Source of the DNA: Lentisphaerota bacterium
GTDB lineage: Bacteria; Verrucomicrobiota; Kiritimatiellia; RFP12; UBA3636
Assembly: GCA_012514445.1 (NCBI GenBank)
Contig: JAAZAI010000153.1
Coordinates: forward strand, 1-15,029
Direction: 5' to 3'
DNA length: 15,029 nucleotides
The notes under the pieces were generated by a model. It saw nothing but the letters and a program-made list of their open reading frames with translations. It did no database searches and was not told the origin of the DNA. This document shows positions 7,965 through 13,932 of this stretch, piece after piece. The position numbers and the translations under genes are program-made. Position 1 is the stretch's first letter. Each line of letters opens with the position of its first letter.

Positions 7965-8612
7965 CTAGAATCCCGCCCCGAGCAGCTTGTCCAGCGTGAG
8001 CCCGGAACCCGCCGATGGCCCACCTGCCGCGAGCTTCTCGAGGTAGCGGGCCAAGATGTCCGTTTCCAAGTTCACGGCGTCGCCCACCGACCGCGCTCCG
8101 AGGGAAGTCTCCTGCCACGTGGTCGGAATGATGCACACCTCGAACGCGTCCGCCGCCGGCACGTCGCTCACCGTCAGGCTGATGCCGTCGATCGCCACGG
8201 ATCCCTTGCGCACGATGTAGCGCGCCTCCTCGGGACGGCAGCGGATGCGCACGGCGTAGTCGCGGCCGCGGCGCGCGATCGCGACGATCTCGCCCGTTCC
8301 GTCGACATGGCCGGCGACGATGTGACCGCCCAGACGGTCCGAGAGGCGCAGGGCGCGCTCCAAGTTGACCGGGTCGCCCCGGCGCAGGCGGCGCAGGTTC
8401 GTGCAGGCCAGCGTCTCCTCCAGCACGTCGGCCGTGAAGCCGCCCGATGAAATGCCGACGACCGTCAGGCACGCGCCCTGCACGGCCACGCTCTCGCCCT
8501 TCACCAGCGGATCGTCTTCCCACGGTTCGCAGGCGATCTCCGCCACGGCCGCGCCGCCGTCCCCGGCCAGCTTGACGAAGACGCCCTTTTTCTGCACCAA
8601 TCCCGTGAACAT
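7965..8612 (-). CDS. ribE: riboflavin synthase alpha chain
   Basis: Last step of riboflavin synthesis: dismutation of two 6,7-dimethyl-8-ribityllumazine molecules into riboflavin and the pyrimidine precursor. 215 residues, the normal length, made of two lumazine-binding barrels (~1-95 and ~96-190). Starts with the family hallmark MFTGLVQ; further motifs are VQGACLTV and FTADVLEETL in the first repeat, GGHIVAGHVDGTGEI linking into the second, and GSVAIDGISLTV, the second copy of the same motif. Start ATG 8612 lies 2 bp after the ribD stop, so coupled translation is expected. The gene ends head-on 7 bp from the isomerase gene. ribBA and ribH are not in the window. Some databases name this gene ribC. 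Confidence 0.96.
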   Translation of the reverse strand: MFTGLVQKKGVFVKLAGDGGAAVAEIACEPWEDDPLVKGESVAVQGACLTVVGISSGGFTADVLEETLACTNLRRLRRGDPVNLERALRLSDRLGGHIVAGHVDGTGEIVAIARRGRDYAVRIRCRPEEARYIVRKGSVAIDGISLTVSDVPAADAFEVCIIPTTWQETSLGARSVGDAVNLETDILARYLEKLAAGGPSAGSGLTLDKLLGAGF

Positions 8613-8614
8613 CG

Positions 8615-9787
8615 TCAGCCTCCGTGGTTCCGCAACGCGCGGATCAGCACATCGTCCCCGTAGCGAACCGTCGACTCGATTCGATACCGCGGCGCCGTCG
8701 GCAGGTCGAAGGGATGCGCCCCGAACACCCGGCGCGAATCGCGCCCCAGCACGATCGGCGCGAGGAAAAGCAGCAATTCGTCCACCAAGTCGCCGTTGAC
8801 GAAGGACGAGGCGAGCTTCGCCCCGCCTTCGCACAGCACCCGCAAATATCCCTCAGCCCCGAGGAAGTCCAGCAACGCGTCCAGGGCCACCGGCCGCGCC
8901 GCGCCTTCCGTCTCGGCCTCCGATACGGGCTCGAAGGGTAGCAGGACGACCCGCGCGCCGGTGTCGGCCACCTGCCGGCGCCGAGTCTCCGGACAGGCCT
9001 CCGTCGTGAAATAGAGAGTCTGGGCGGCATGCCCGTCCGTGAAAATTTTCGCGCTCGGCGAAACGGAGCCCGAGGAGTCCACCACGCCGCGCATCCCCGG
9101 CAGACCGCCGTCAATCGGCTCCGCGTCGCGCAGCAGGGACGGATCGTCGGCGACGACCGTGCCGGCGCCGACGATGACGATGTCGGCCTTGCGGCGCAGC
9201 GCCCGCACCTGCTCGCGCGACTCCGGGCACGTGATCCACTTCGACTGCCCCGCGTGGTCGGCGATCCCGCCGTCGAGGGACTGCGCCATCTTCAGCGTCA
9301 CATAGGGCCGCGCCTTGTTCACGAACTTGAAGAACGGCGCCAACAATTCGAGCGCCTCGGAACGGCAGACCCCGGTGACGACCTCGACGCCCGCCTCCCA
9401 GAGCTGGTTGAAGCCGCGCCCCGCATGGGCCGGGTTCGCATCATCGCACGCCGCCACGACGCGCCGGATGCCCGAACGGAGAATCGCCTCGGTGCAGGGC
9501 GGCGTACGTCCGTGCGTGCTGCACGGTTCGAGCGTGACGTAGAGCGTGGCGTCCCGCAGATCCAACCCGACGGCCGCCTCGAGCGCGGCGGCCTCCGCGT
9601 GGGCGCCGCCGGCGAAGGCATGATAGGCGCTCACGACCGGAACGCCGTCCTTGACGATGACGCAGCCCACGGGGGGATTCGGACGCGTTCCGCCCTCGCC
9701 GCGCCGGGCCTCGTCCAACGCCATGCGCATCCAGTATTCGTCCTCGTAGCGCGCGCGCTTGCTTCTGATGTCGGGATACGTCTGCAC
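8615..9787 (-). CDS. ribD: bifunctional diaminohydroxyphosphoribosylaminopyrimidine deaminase / uracil reductase
   Basis: Carries out the deaminase and reductase steps of riboflavin synthesis. 390 residues in two domains: zinc deaminase (~15-160) with GAHAEAAALE (H63, E65) and TLEPCSTHGRTPPC (C89, C98), and a reductase (~160-390) with YVTLKMAQSLDG (162-172), KWITCPESREQVR and VGAGTVVADDPSL (206-218), and CEGGAKLASSF near the C-terminal part. The reductase loop reads SLDGGIA where SLDGKIA or SLDGRIA is usual. Start: similarity begins around EDEYWMRMALDEA, and the only in-frame start codon before it is GTG at 9787; ATG at 9730 would clip the first helix. No ribosome site precedes the GTG, which is 9 bp from the tRNA-Tyr 3' end, so expression probably depends on transcription through the tRNA. 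No FMN riboswitch is present upstream. Confidence 0.94.
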   Translation of the reverse strand: MQTYPDIRSKRARYEDEYWMRMALDEARRGEGGTRPNPPVGCVIVKDGVPVVSAYHAFAGGAHAEAAALEAAVGLDLRDATLYVTLEPCSTHGRTPPCTEAILRSGIRRVVAACDDANPAHAGRGFNQLWEAGVEVVTGVCRSEALELLAPFFKFVNKARPYVTLKMAQSLDGGIADHAGQSKWITCPESREQVRALRRKADIVIVGAGTVVADDPSLLRDAEPIDGGLPGMRGVVDSSGSVSPSAKIFTDGHAAQTLYFTTEACPETRRRQVADTGARVVLLPFEPVSEAETEGAARPVALDALLDFLGAEGYLRVLCEGGAKLASSFVNGDLVDELLLFLAPIVLGRDSRRVFGAHPFDLPTAPRYRIESTVRYGDDVLIRALRNHGG

Positions 9788-9796
9788 AGCGTAAAA

Positions 9797-9882
9797 TGGT
9801 GGTGGGTCAACGATTCGAACGTTGGAAGGAGTAATCCAGCAGATTTACAGTCTGCCCCCGTTGGCCACTTGGGTAACCCACC
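9797..9882 (-). tRNA. tRNA-Tyr (anticodon GUA), CCA encoded
   Basis: A complete 86-nt class II cloverleaf. Acceptor stem GGTGGGT pairs perfectly with ACCCACC; the anticodon stem is GCAGA/TCTGC around loop CTGTAAA with GTA at 9846-9848; there is a long variable arm GGATTACTCCTTCC, and T-arm CAACG/CGTTG around TTCGAAT. Discriminator A is followed by an encoded CCA (9797-9799). Long variable arm plus GUA anticodon fixes the identity as tyrosine. It lies between the HAD gene and ribD with its own upstream promoter, and its 3' end is only 9 bp from the ribD start, so RNase processing must separate the two if they share a transcript. Confidence 0.97.
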
Positions 9883-9901
9883 AGTCGGAAAAACTTGGTA
9901 G

Positions 9902-9930
9902 ACTATGCCATATTGAGGCCGCCGCGTCAA
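9902..9930 (-). promoter_or_regulatory. promoter for tRNA-Tyr and probably ribD-ribE
   Basis: On the minus strand TTGACG (9925-9930, 5 of 6 to consensus) and CATAGT (9902-9907, 4 of 6) are 17 bp apart. Transcription would begin about 12 nt upstream of the mature tRNA 5' end, a normal leader length. It lies in the 78-bp gap after the HAD gene stop. Confidence 0.62.
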
Positions 9931-9933
9931 CCT

Positions 9934-9951
9934 CGATTTACACCGAAATCG
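9934..9951. other. short inverted repeat between HAD gene and tRNA promoter
   Basis: CGATTT and AAATCG pair around a 6-nt loop, directly after the HAD gene stop and 3 bp upstream of the tRNA promoter -35. The stem has only 6 pairs and no T-run follows on the minus strand, so it is a poor intrinsic terminator. It may be a weak operator, part of a 3' end, or chance. Confidence 0.2.
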
Positions 9952-9960
9952 AAATGAAAT

Positions 9961-10848
9961 CTATCGCTCGTCCATTTCGGACGCCAGCGATCGCTCGAAC
10001 GCTTCGAGCAGGCCGCGCTCAAGCTCGCCGCGATACCGGCCGGCGAGGAAGCGTTCGTAGATTTCGTCGTGGAAGCGTTCCCACGACGCCCCCTCCGCGC
10101 CGGGCTGGATGGGATAGAAGGCGACGCCCGCCTCGCGCGCCGCGGCCAGATCGCCGGGCGCGTCGCCGATGAGCAGAATCCGGTCCTTCGCGTATCGGCC
10201 CTCGGTCGCGAGGCGGATGTGCTCGGCCTTGCTCCCCAGTTCCTGTCCGGCGATGACACGCACGAGAGAATCGATCCCGTGCTGACGCCACTCGCGCAGC
10301 AACGCCTCCTCGGGCGTCTGCGAAACGACCATCGCATCGGAACGCCCCTGCATCTTGCGGAGGCTGGCCACGGCCGCCGGGAACGGCGGCACGGGCTCCA
10401 TGTTGCGCTCGATCTCGCGGTTTACCGCAAGGCTCCATTCGAGCACCTTCGCCAGCTCGGGACTGCCCGTCCGGGCGACTTCGGCGGCCAGCGACGCATT
10501 GCCCAGCGCCAATCCCGACTCGCAGTAGGCGCGCAGGTCGCGCGTTTCCGGAAGCGTCACGCCGGACGCCGCCACGCCGGGGCGCGTCGGCAGCAGCTCG
10601 AAGGTCTGAAGCAGCGCGGGAAAGCGGTTGCGCCCGCGATGACGCGAATGCAGGTTGACGAACTCCGCCACCTCGCGAAGCTGCGCCTCCACCGCCTCCA
10701 GCCCCCAGTGCCGGATGATGAGCGGATGAAAGTGAAGGCATTGCTTGACGCGCATCGTGTCGAACACGCAGCCGTCGGAGTCGACGCCGACAAACGAGTC
10801 GGCGGCGGGAACAAGCGAAACGAGATCCTGTCGCGTGATAAGGCTCAT
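9961..10848 (-). CDS. HAD-superfamily hydrolase (phosphatase), substrate unknown
   Basis: 295 residues with all four haloacid dehalogenase motifs: I VDSDGCVFDTM (D23 nucleophile, D25 acid/base), II VVSQT (172-178), III Lys in GSKAEH (K207), and IV LLIGDAPGD (D229, D233). A large helical cap (~36-150), longer than in simple phosphoglycolate-type enzymes, sits between motifs I and II, so the substrate is probably a small phosphorylated metabolite, but which one cannot be said. It starts 14 bp after the larE stop with no clear ribosome site of its own and is likely the last gene of the lar operon. A role in handling phosphorylated by-products of cofactor synthesis is possible but unsupported; it may simply share the transcript. 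Ends 30 bp before the tRNA promoter. Confidence 0.85.
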   Translation of the reverse strand: MSLITRQDLVSLVPAADSFVGVDSDGCVFDTMRVKQCLHFHPLIIRHWGLEAVEAQLREVAEFVNLHSRHRGRNRFPALLQTFELLPTRPGVAASGVTLPETRDLRAYCESGLALGNASLAAEVARTGSPELAKVLEWSLAVNREIERNMEPVPPFPAAVASLRKMQGRSDAMVVSQTPEEALLREWRQHGIDSLVRVIAGQELGSKAEHIRLATEGRYAKDRILLIGDAPGDLAAAREAGVAFYPIQPGAEGASWERFHDEIYERFLAGRYRGELERGLLEAFERSLASEMDER

Positions 10849-10862
10849 GGCAAATGTGAAGT

Positions 10863-11714
10863 TCAGATTGTCCGAGAGTCGTCAAGGGACGTTGCGAGAG
10901 TCGCCGGACCGTCCATGCTCCCGGAACGGAAGCCGTCGAGATCGAGGGCGACGTGCTCGAACCCCAACGATTTGAGAGCCTCGACAATCCGCCCCCGCTG
11001 CGCGAGCGCGGCGAGCATCCGGGCGGGATCGATTTCGATTCGCGCGACGGCGCCGTGGACGCGCAACCGGAGGTTGCCGTCGGAGCCGAGCATCGCGCGC
11101 AAAGTCCTCTCGCCTTCCGCGACGCGCCCGATCGTCTCGGCGTCGAGACGCGTGCCATAGGGAAAGCGCGTGGCGAGGCAGGGCGCAGAAGGCTTTGAGG
11201 CGACCTCGAGGTTGAGCGCCGCGGCCATGGCGCGCACCTGCGCCTTGCCGATGCCGAGCGCCTCGAGCGGAGACACGACCCCGCATTCGCGGAGCGCGCG
11301 CCGTCCCGGACGGTACACGAGCGCATCGTCTGCGTTCGTGCCATCGACAAGGGTCGCGAGACCGCGCGTGCGCGCCAGCTCGACGAGCCCTTCGAAAAGG
11401 TGGCGCTTGCAGCGGTAGCAGCGATCCGGCGGATTGTCCGCGACACCGGGAATGGCGATGGGATCGAAATCGATCACGACAAGCTCGACGCCGATCGCCG
11501 CGGCCAGGCGCTCCGCCTCCGCGCGCTCGGATGGCGTATGAAGGACGGAATGGAAATGCACCGCCAGCAGCGGAAAGTCGGCTTCGTCGCGGAGTCTCTT
11601 GAGCACGGCGAGCAGCAACGTGCTGTCCACGCCGCCGGAGAAGGCCAGCGCGATCCCGCGCGGCGTCAAGGCGCGCAGATGCTCCTCCAGTTGTTCGAGC
11701 CCTTGTCCGCTCAT
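10863..11714 (-). CDS. larE: nickel-pincer cofactor sulfur transferase LarE, three-cysteine form
   Basis: ATP-dependent enzyme that adds sulfur to the adenylylated pyridinium dicarboxylate precursor of the nickel-pincer nucleotide. 283 residues, typical. PP-loop AFSGGVDSTLL (24-34), DGTNADD (124-130), SPLEALGIGKAQVR (148-161) and the sulfur-donor region SKPSAPCLATRFPYG (173-187) are visible. C179 aligns with the sacrificial cysteine of Lactobacillus LarE. Two more cysteines occur as CYRC (C99, C102), giving the three-cysteine pattern of LarE proteins reported to bind a [4Fe-4S] cluster and act catalytically; that this one does is an inference. Start at 11714 overlaps the larC stop as ATGA. 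Followed after 14 bp by the HAD gene. Confidence 0.94.
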   Translation of the reverse strand: MSGQGLEQLEEHLRALTPRGIALAFSGGVDSTLLLAVLKRLRDEADFPLLAVHFHSVLHTPSERAEAERLAAAIGVELVVIDFDPIAIPGVADNPPDRCYRCKRHLFEGLVELARTRGLATLVDGTNADDALVYRPGRRALRECGVVSPLEALGIGKAQVRAMAAALNLEVASKPSAPCLATRFPYGTRLDAETIGRVAEGERTLRAMLGSDGNLRLRVHGAVARIEIDPARMLAALAQRGRIVEALKSLGFEHVALDLDGFRSGSMDGPATLATSLDDSRTI

Positions 11715-13183
11715 GACCCGGCCCCCGCCTTCGCCTTCGCCTTCGCCTGGTCGAACACCGTCTTGAAATCGACCCCGCTCGCCTCGGCGACGCGCTTGAC
11801 GCTCTCGTATTCGGGGTAGTGCATCACGCCGCCGTCCCACCGGCATCGCTTCACTTCTACGGTGCCGCAGGGCAGCTCGACCTGGATCATCTCGCGTGCG
11901 AGGCACGTGCGCGAGACCCGATGCCGACGCAAGCCGATCGTCGTGGTGGTGCGGAAGACGGCGGACTCGACATCCGCCAGCCGGTCCTCGTCGGCGAGAA
12001 TCCGCAGCAGATAGGCGGGACGCGACTTCTTCATGAAGCACGGCACGTAGTGGACGTCGCGGGCGCCCGCGCTCAGAATCGCCTCCATCGCCAATCCGAG
12101 CTGCTCGCCCGTCGAATCGTCGATGTTCGTCTCGACCATCCACAGGCCTTCGGGTTCGGCTTCCGCGCCGGCGGTGAGGATCAGGCTGCGCAGCAGGTTC
12201 GGAAAGCCGAAATCCCGCTTGCCCAGGCCGATGCCGCAACGCTCGATCGTGAACGACTCGGGGAGCGCGCCGCAGGTCCGAATCGCGGCGGCGATGGCGA
12301 TGCCCGTCGGCGTGACCATCTCGCCTTTCGCGGTGCCGATGCGCAGCGGGATCGCATGGCGCGTGGCGATGTTGAGGACGGCTGGCACAGGCACCGGCAG
12401 GTCGCCATGCTGGCAGCGGACGGTGCCGGTGCCTTCGGTCAGCCCGGTGACGACGCAGTCGACGAGCCCCAGGTCGTCGAGGCAGACGGCCGCCGCGACG
12501 ATGTCGACGATGGAGTCGATCGCGCCGACCTCGTGGAAATGGACTTCGTCGACGGGCTTGCCATGCGCCTGCGCCTCGGCCTCCGCGACGATCCGGAAAA
12601 TGCGCTTCGCCAGGGCCCGAGCAGCCTCGGACATGTCGCCCCGGTCGATCACCGCATGCACGTCCGACAGATTGCGGTGCTCGTGGGCGTGCTCGTGGTC
12701 ATGCTCGTGCACATGGCCATGCGCGTGCGCGTGCTCATGCTCATGCTCATGCGGATGTTCGTGGTCATGAGCGTGCTCGTGGTCATGCTCGTGGTCGTGC
12801 GCATCGTGGTCGTGATGGTGTTCTTCGGTGGCCGCTCGTAAGATTGCGGCTTCCGCTTGGAGCGGCGTGCTCGGAGAGCCCGCCCTACCGCGTAGACAGC
12901 ATGTTTTGCGGGATTCCCGGGGTAGGGCGCGATCTCCGAGCGCGCCGTGTTCATGCCCGGGGTCGTGAGGGTGTTCCTCGGCGGCGAGACGCACGTGGAA
13001 GTCGCAGCCTTCCATGCCGTGTGATCGGCCGCGCGTCACGGCGTAGTCGAAGCCTTCGAGGTGGAGGCTGCGAAGGACATGGTCGAGTTTGGCGCGATCC
13101 GCGCCGAGATCGAGAAGCGAGGCGACGACCATGTCGCCGCTGATTCCGCTCGCGCCTTCGAGGTAGAGCATTCTGCGTTTCAT
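11711..13183 (-). CDS. larC: nickel-pincer cofactor nickel insertion protein LarC, with His-rich insert
   Basis: CTP-dependent cyclometallase that inserts nickel into the pincer nucleotide. N-terminal LYLEGASGISGDMVVASLLD (7-26), VHFHEVGAIDSIVDIVAA (214-231), GTGTVRCQHGDLPVPVPA (251-268), EMVTPTGIAI (288-297), ETNIDDSTGE (351-360) and FMKKSRPAYLL (383-393) are all family hallmarks. It is one uninterrupted frame of 490 residues, unlike Lactobacillus where larC1 and larC2 are joined by a programmed frameshift. It is longer than the usual ~400-420 because of two neighbouring additions: residues ~80-118 encoded by a palindromic DNA element and flank, and residues 121-170 of which 25 are His. His-rich stretches are common in nickel-handling proteins and may store or deliver nickel. 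Start at 13183 overlaps larB by 4 bp (ATGA); stop overlaps larE by 4 bp. The C-terminal tail AKAKAKAGAG is low complexity. Confidence 0.95.
   Translation of the reverse strand: MKRRMLYLEGASGISGDMVVASLLDLGADRAKLDHVLRSLHLEGFDYAVTRGRSHGMEGCDFHVRLAAEEHPHDPGHEHGALGDRALPRESRKTCCLRGRAGSPSTPLQAEAAILRAATEEHHHDHDAHDHEHDHEHAHDHEHPHEHEHEHAHAHGHVHEHDHEHAHEHRNLSDVHAVIDRGDMSEAARALAKRIFRIVAEAEAQAHGKPVDEVHFHEVGAIDSIVDIVAAAVCLDDLGLVDCVVTGLTEGTGTVRCQHGDLPVPVPAVLNIATRHAIPLRIGTAKGEMVTPTGIAIAAAIRTCGALPESFTIERCGIGLGKRDFGFPNLLRSLILTAGAEAEPEGLWMVETNIDDSTGEQLGLAMEAILSAGARDVHYVPCFMKKSRPAYLLRILADEDRLADVESAVFRTTTTIGLRRHRVSRTCLAREMIQVELPCGTVEVKRCRWDGGVMHYPEYESVKRVAEASGVDFKTVFDQAKAKAKAGAGS
12674..12823 (-). repeat. His-rich low-complexity coding repeat in larC
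   Basis: Fifty codons (LarC residues 121-170) made almost wholly of alternating His-Glu, His-Asp and His-Ala, with 25 histidines. At DNA level it is a degenerate 6-bp microsatellite; on the plus strand GCTCAT and GCTCGTG-type units recur, including CTCATG three times in tandem. Such tracts change length readily by slippage, so length polymorphism between strains is expected. Likely nickel-binding. Confidence 0.85.
12864..12946. repeat. 83-bp palindromic element inserted in frame in larC
   Basis: Two 26-bp arms (12864-12889 and 12921-12946) are inverted copies matching at 23 of 26 positions, around a 31-bp loop. The shared core, read on the plus strand in the right arm, is GGTAGGGCG and CTCCGAGC. 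It encodes LarC residues ~80-107, with a composition unlike the surrounding His/Glu/Asp sequence (it contains ALPRESRKTCC and GRAGSPST). The size, strong dyad symmetry and position within a variable loop fit a REP-like or palindromic mobile element tolerated in a coding region. Flanking copies of a related 19-bp sequence coding EEHPHDP and EEHHHDH (17 of 19 alike) lie on either side, possibly a duplication, possibly just His-codon bias. Confidence 0.75.
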
Positions 13184-13932
13184 TGTCGCCTCCCGGCCAG
13201 TCGATTGATCTGCGCGGCGAGATAGCCGGCGCCGAAGCCGTTGTCGATGTTCACCACCGCCATGCCTTCGGCACAGGAATTGAGCATGGTCAGCAGCGGC
13301 GCGAGGCCCTCGAAGGAGGCGCCGTAGCCCACGGACGTCGGCACGGCGACGACCGGCACGTCGACGAGGCCCGCGAGCACGCTGCCGAGCGCGCCCTCCA
13401 TGCCGGCGACGGCGATGACGGCGTTCGCCTGGCGAATCGCCTCGATCCGCGCGAGCAGGCGGTGGATGCCGGCCACGCCCACGTCGTAGTGGCGTTGGAC
13501 GATGGCGCCGAAGAACTCGGACGTCTGCGCCGCCTCCTCGGCGACCGGCATGTCGGCCGTGCCGCCCGTGCAGACGGCCACCAGGCCGCGCGGCGCCGGG
13601 GGCGGTTCGGAGCGCAGCGCGACAAGCCTCGACACGGGGTCGTAGGACGCTCCGAGGCCATTGGCCTGGAGAAAAGCGTACTGCTCCGGCGAACAGCGCG
13701 TACCGAGAGCGGGGCGTCCGTCTCCGCGGAACGCCTCGAAGATGGCGAGGAGCTGTTCGCACGTCTTGCCGGGGCAGTACACCACCTCCCCGAAGCCCTT
13801 GCGCTGCTCGCGCTGGAAATCCAGCTTGGCGAAGCCGAGGTCTTCGAAGGCGGGGCGTTTCAAAGCCGAGACGGCATCCTCAAGCGAGAGCCGTCCATCG
13901 CGCAGTGCCTTGAGAACGACCTCCAGTTGCAT
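13180..13932 (-). CDS. larB: nickel-pincer cofactor biosynthesis protein LarB (NaAD carboxylase/hydrolase)
   Basis: First enzyme of nickel-pincer nucleotide synthesis: carboxylates the pyridinium ring of nicotinic acid adenine dinucleotide and releases AMP. 250 residues, typical. An N-terminal helical part (~1-110) with LALEDAVSAL-like sequence and GFGEVVYCPGKTCEQL (47-62) is followed by a PurE-like domain (~115-250) with VAVCTGGTADMPVAEEA, AVIAVAGMEGALGSVLAGLV and PVVAVPTSVGYGASFEGLAPLL segments. The conserved cysteine that forms the substrate adduct in Lactobacillus LarB corresponds to C220 in MLNSCAEGMAVVNIDNGFGA. Start at 13932 shares one base with the larMN stop (TGATG), and its own stop overlaps the larC start (ATGA). 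Confidence 0.96.
   Translation of the reverse strand: MQLEVVLKALRDGRLSLEDAVSALKRPAFEDLGFAKLDFQREQRKGFGEVVYCPGKTCEQLLAIFEAFRGDGRPALGTRCSPEQYAFLQANGLGASYDPVSRLVALRSEPPPAPRGLVAVCTGGTADMPVAEEAAQTSEFFGAIVQRHYDVGVAGIHRLLARIEAIRQANAVIAVAGMEGALGSVLAGLVDVPVVAVPTSVGYGASFEGLAPLLTMLNSCAEGMAVVNIDNGFGAGYLAAQINRLAGRRQ

Noticed and set aside
12674..12823. Possible CRISPR or tandem repeat array
   Set aside because: The periodic 6-bp pattern is explained by alternating His-acid codons; there are no spacers.
11819..12841. Plus-strand 340-codon frame with a Met/Val-rich hydrophobic end opposite larC
   Set aside because: The hydrophobic repeat is just the complement of the His-rich tract of LarC, not a membrane protein.
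11711..13183. Programmed frameshift in larC as in Lactobacillus
   Set aside because: The frame is continuous from start to stop and contains both halves of the protein.
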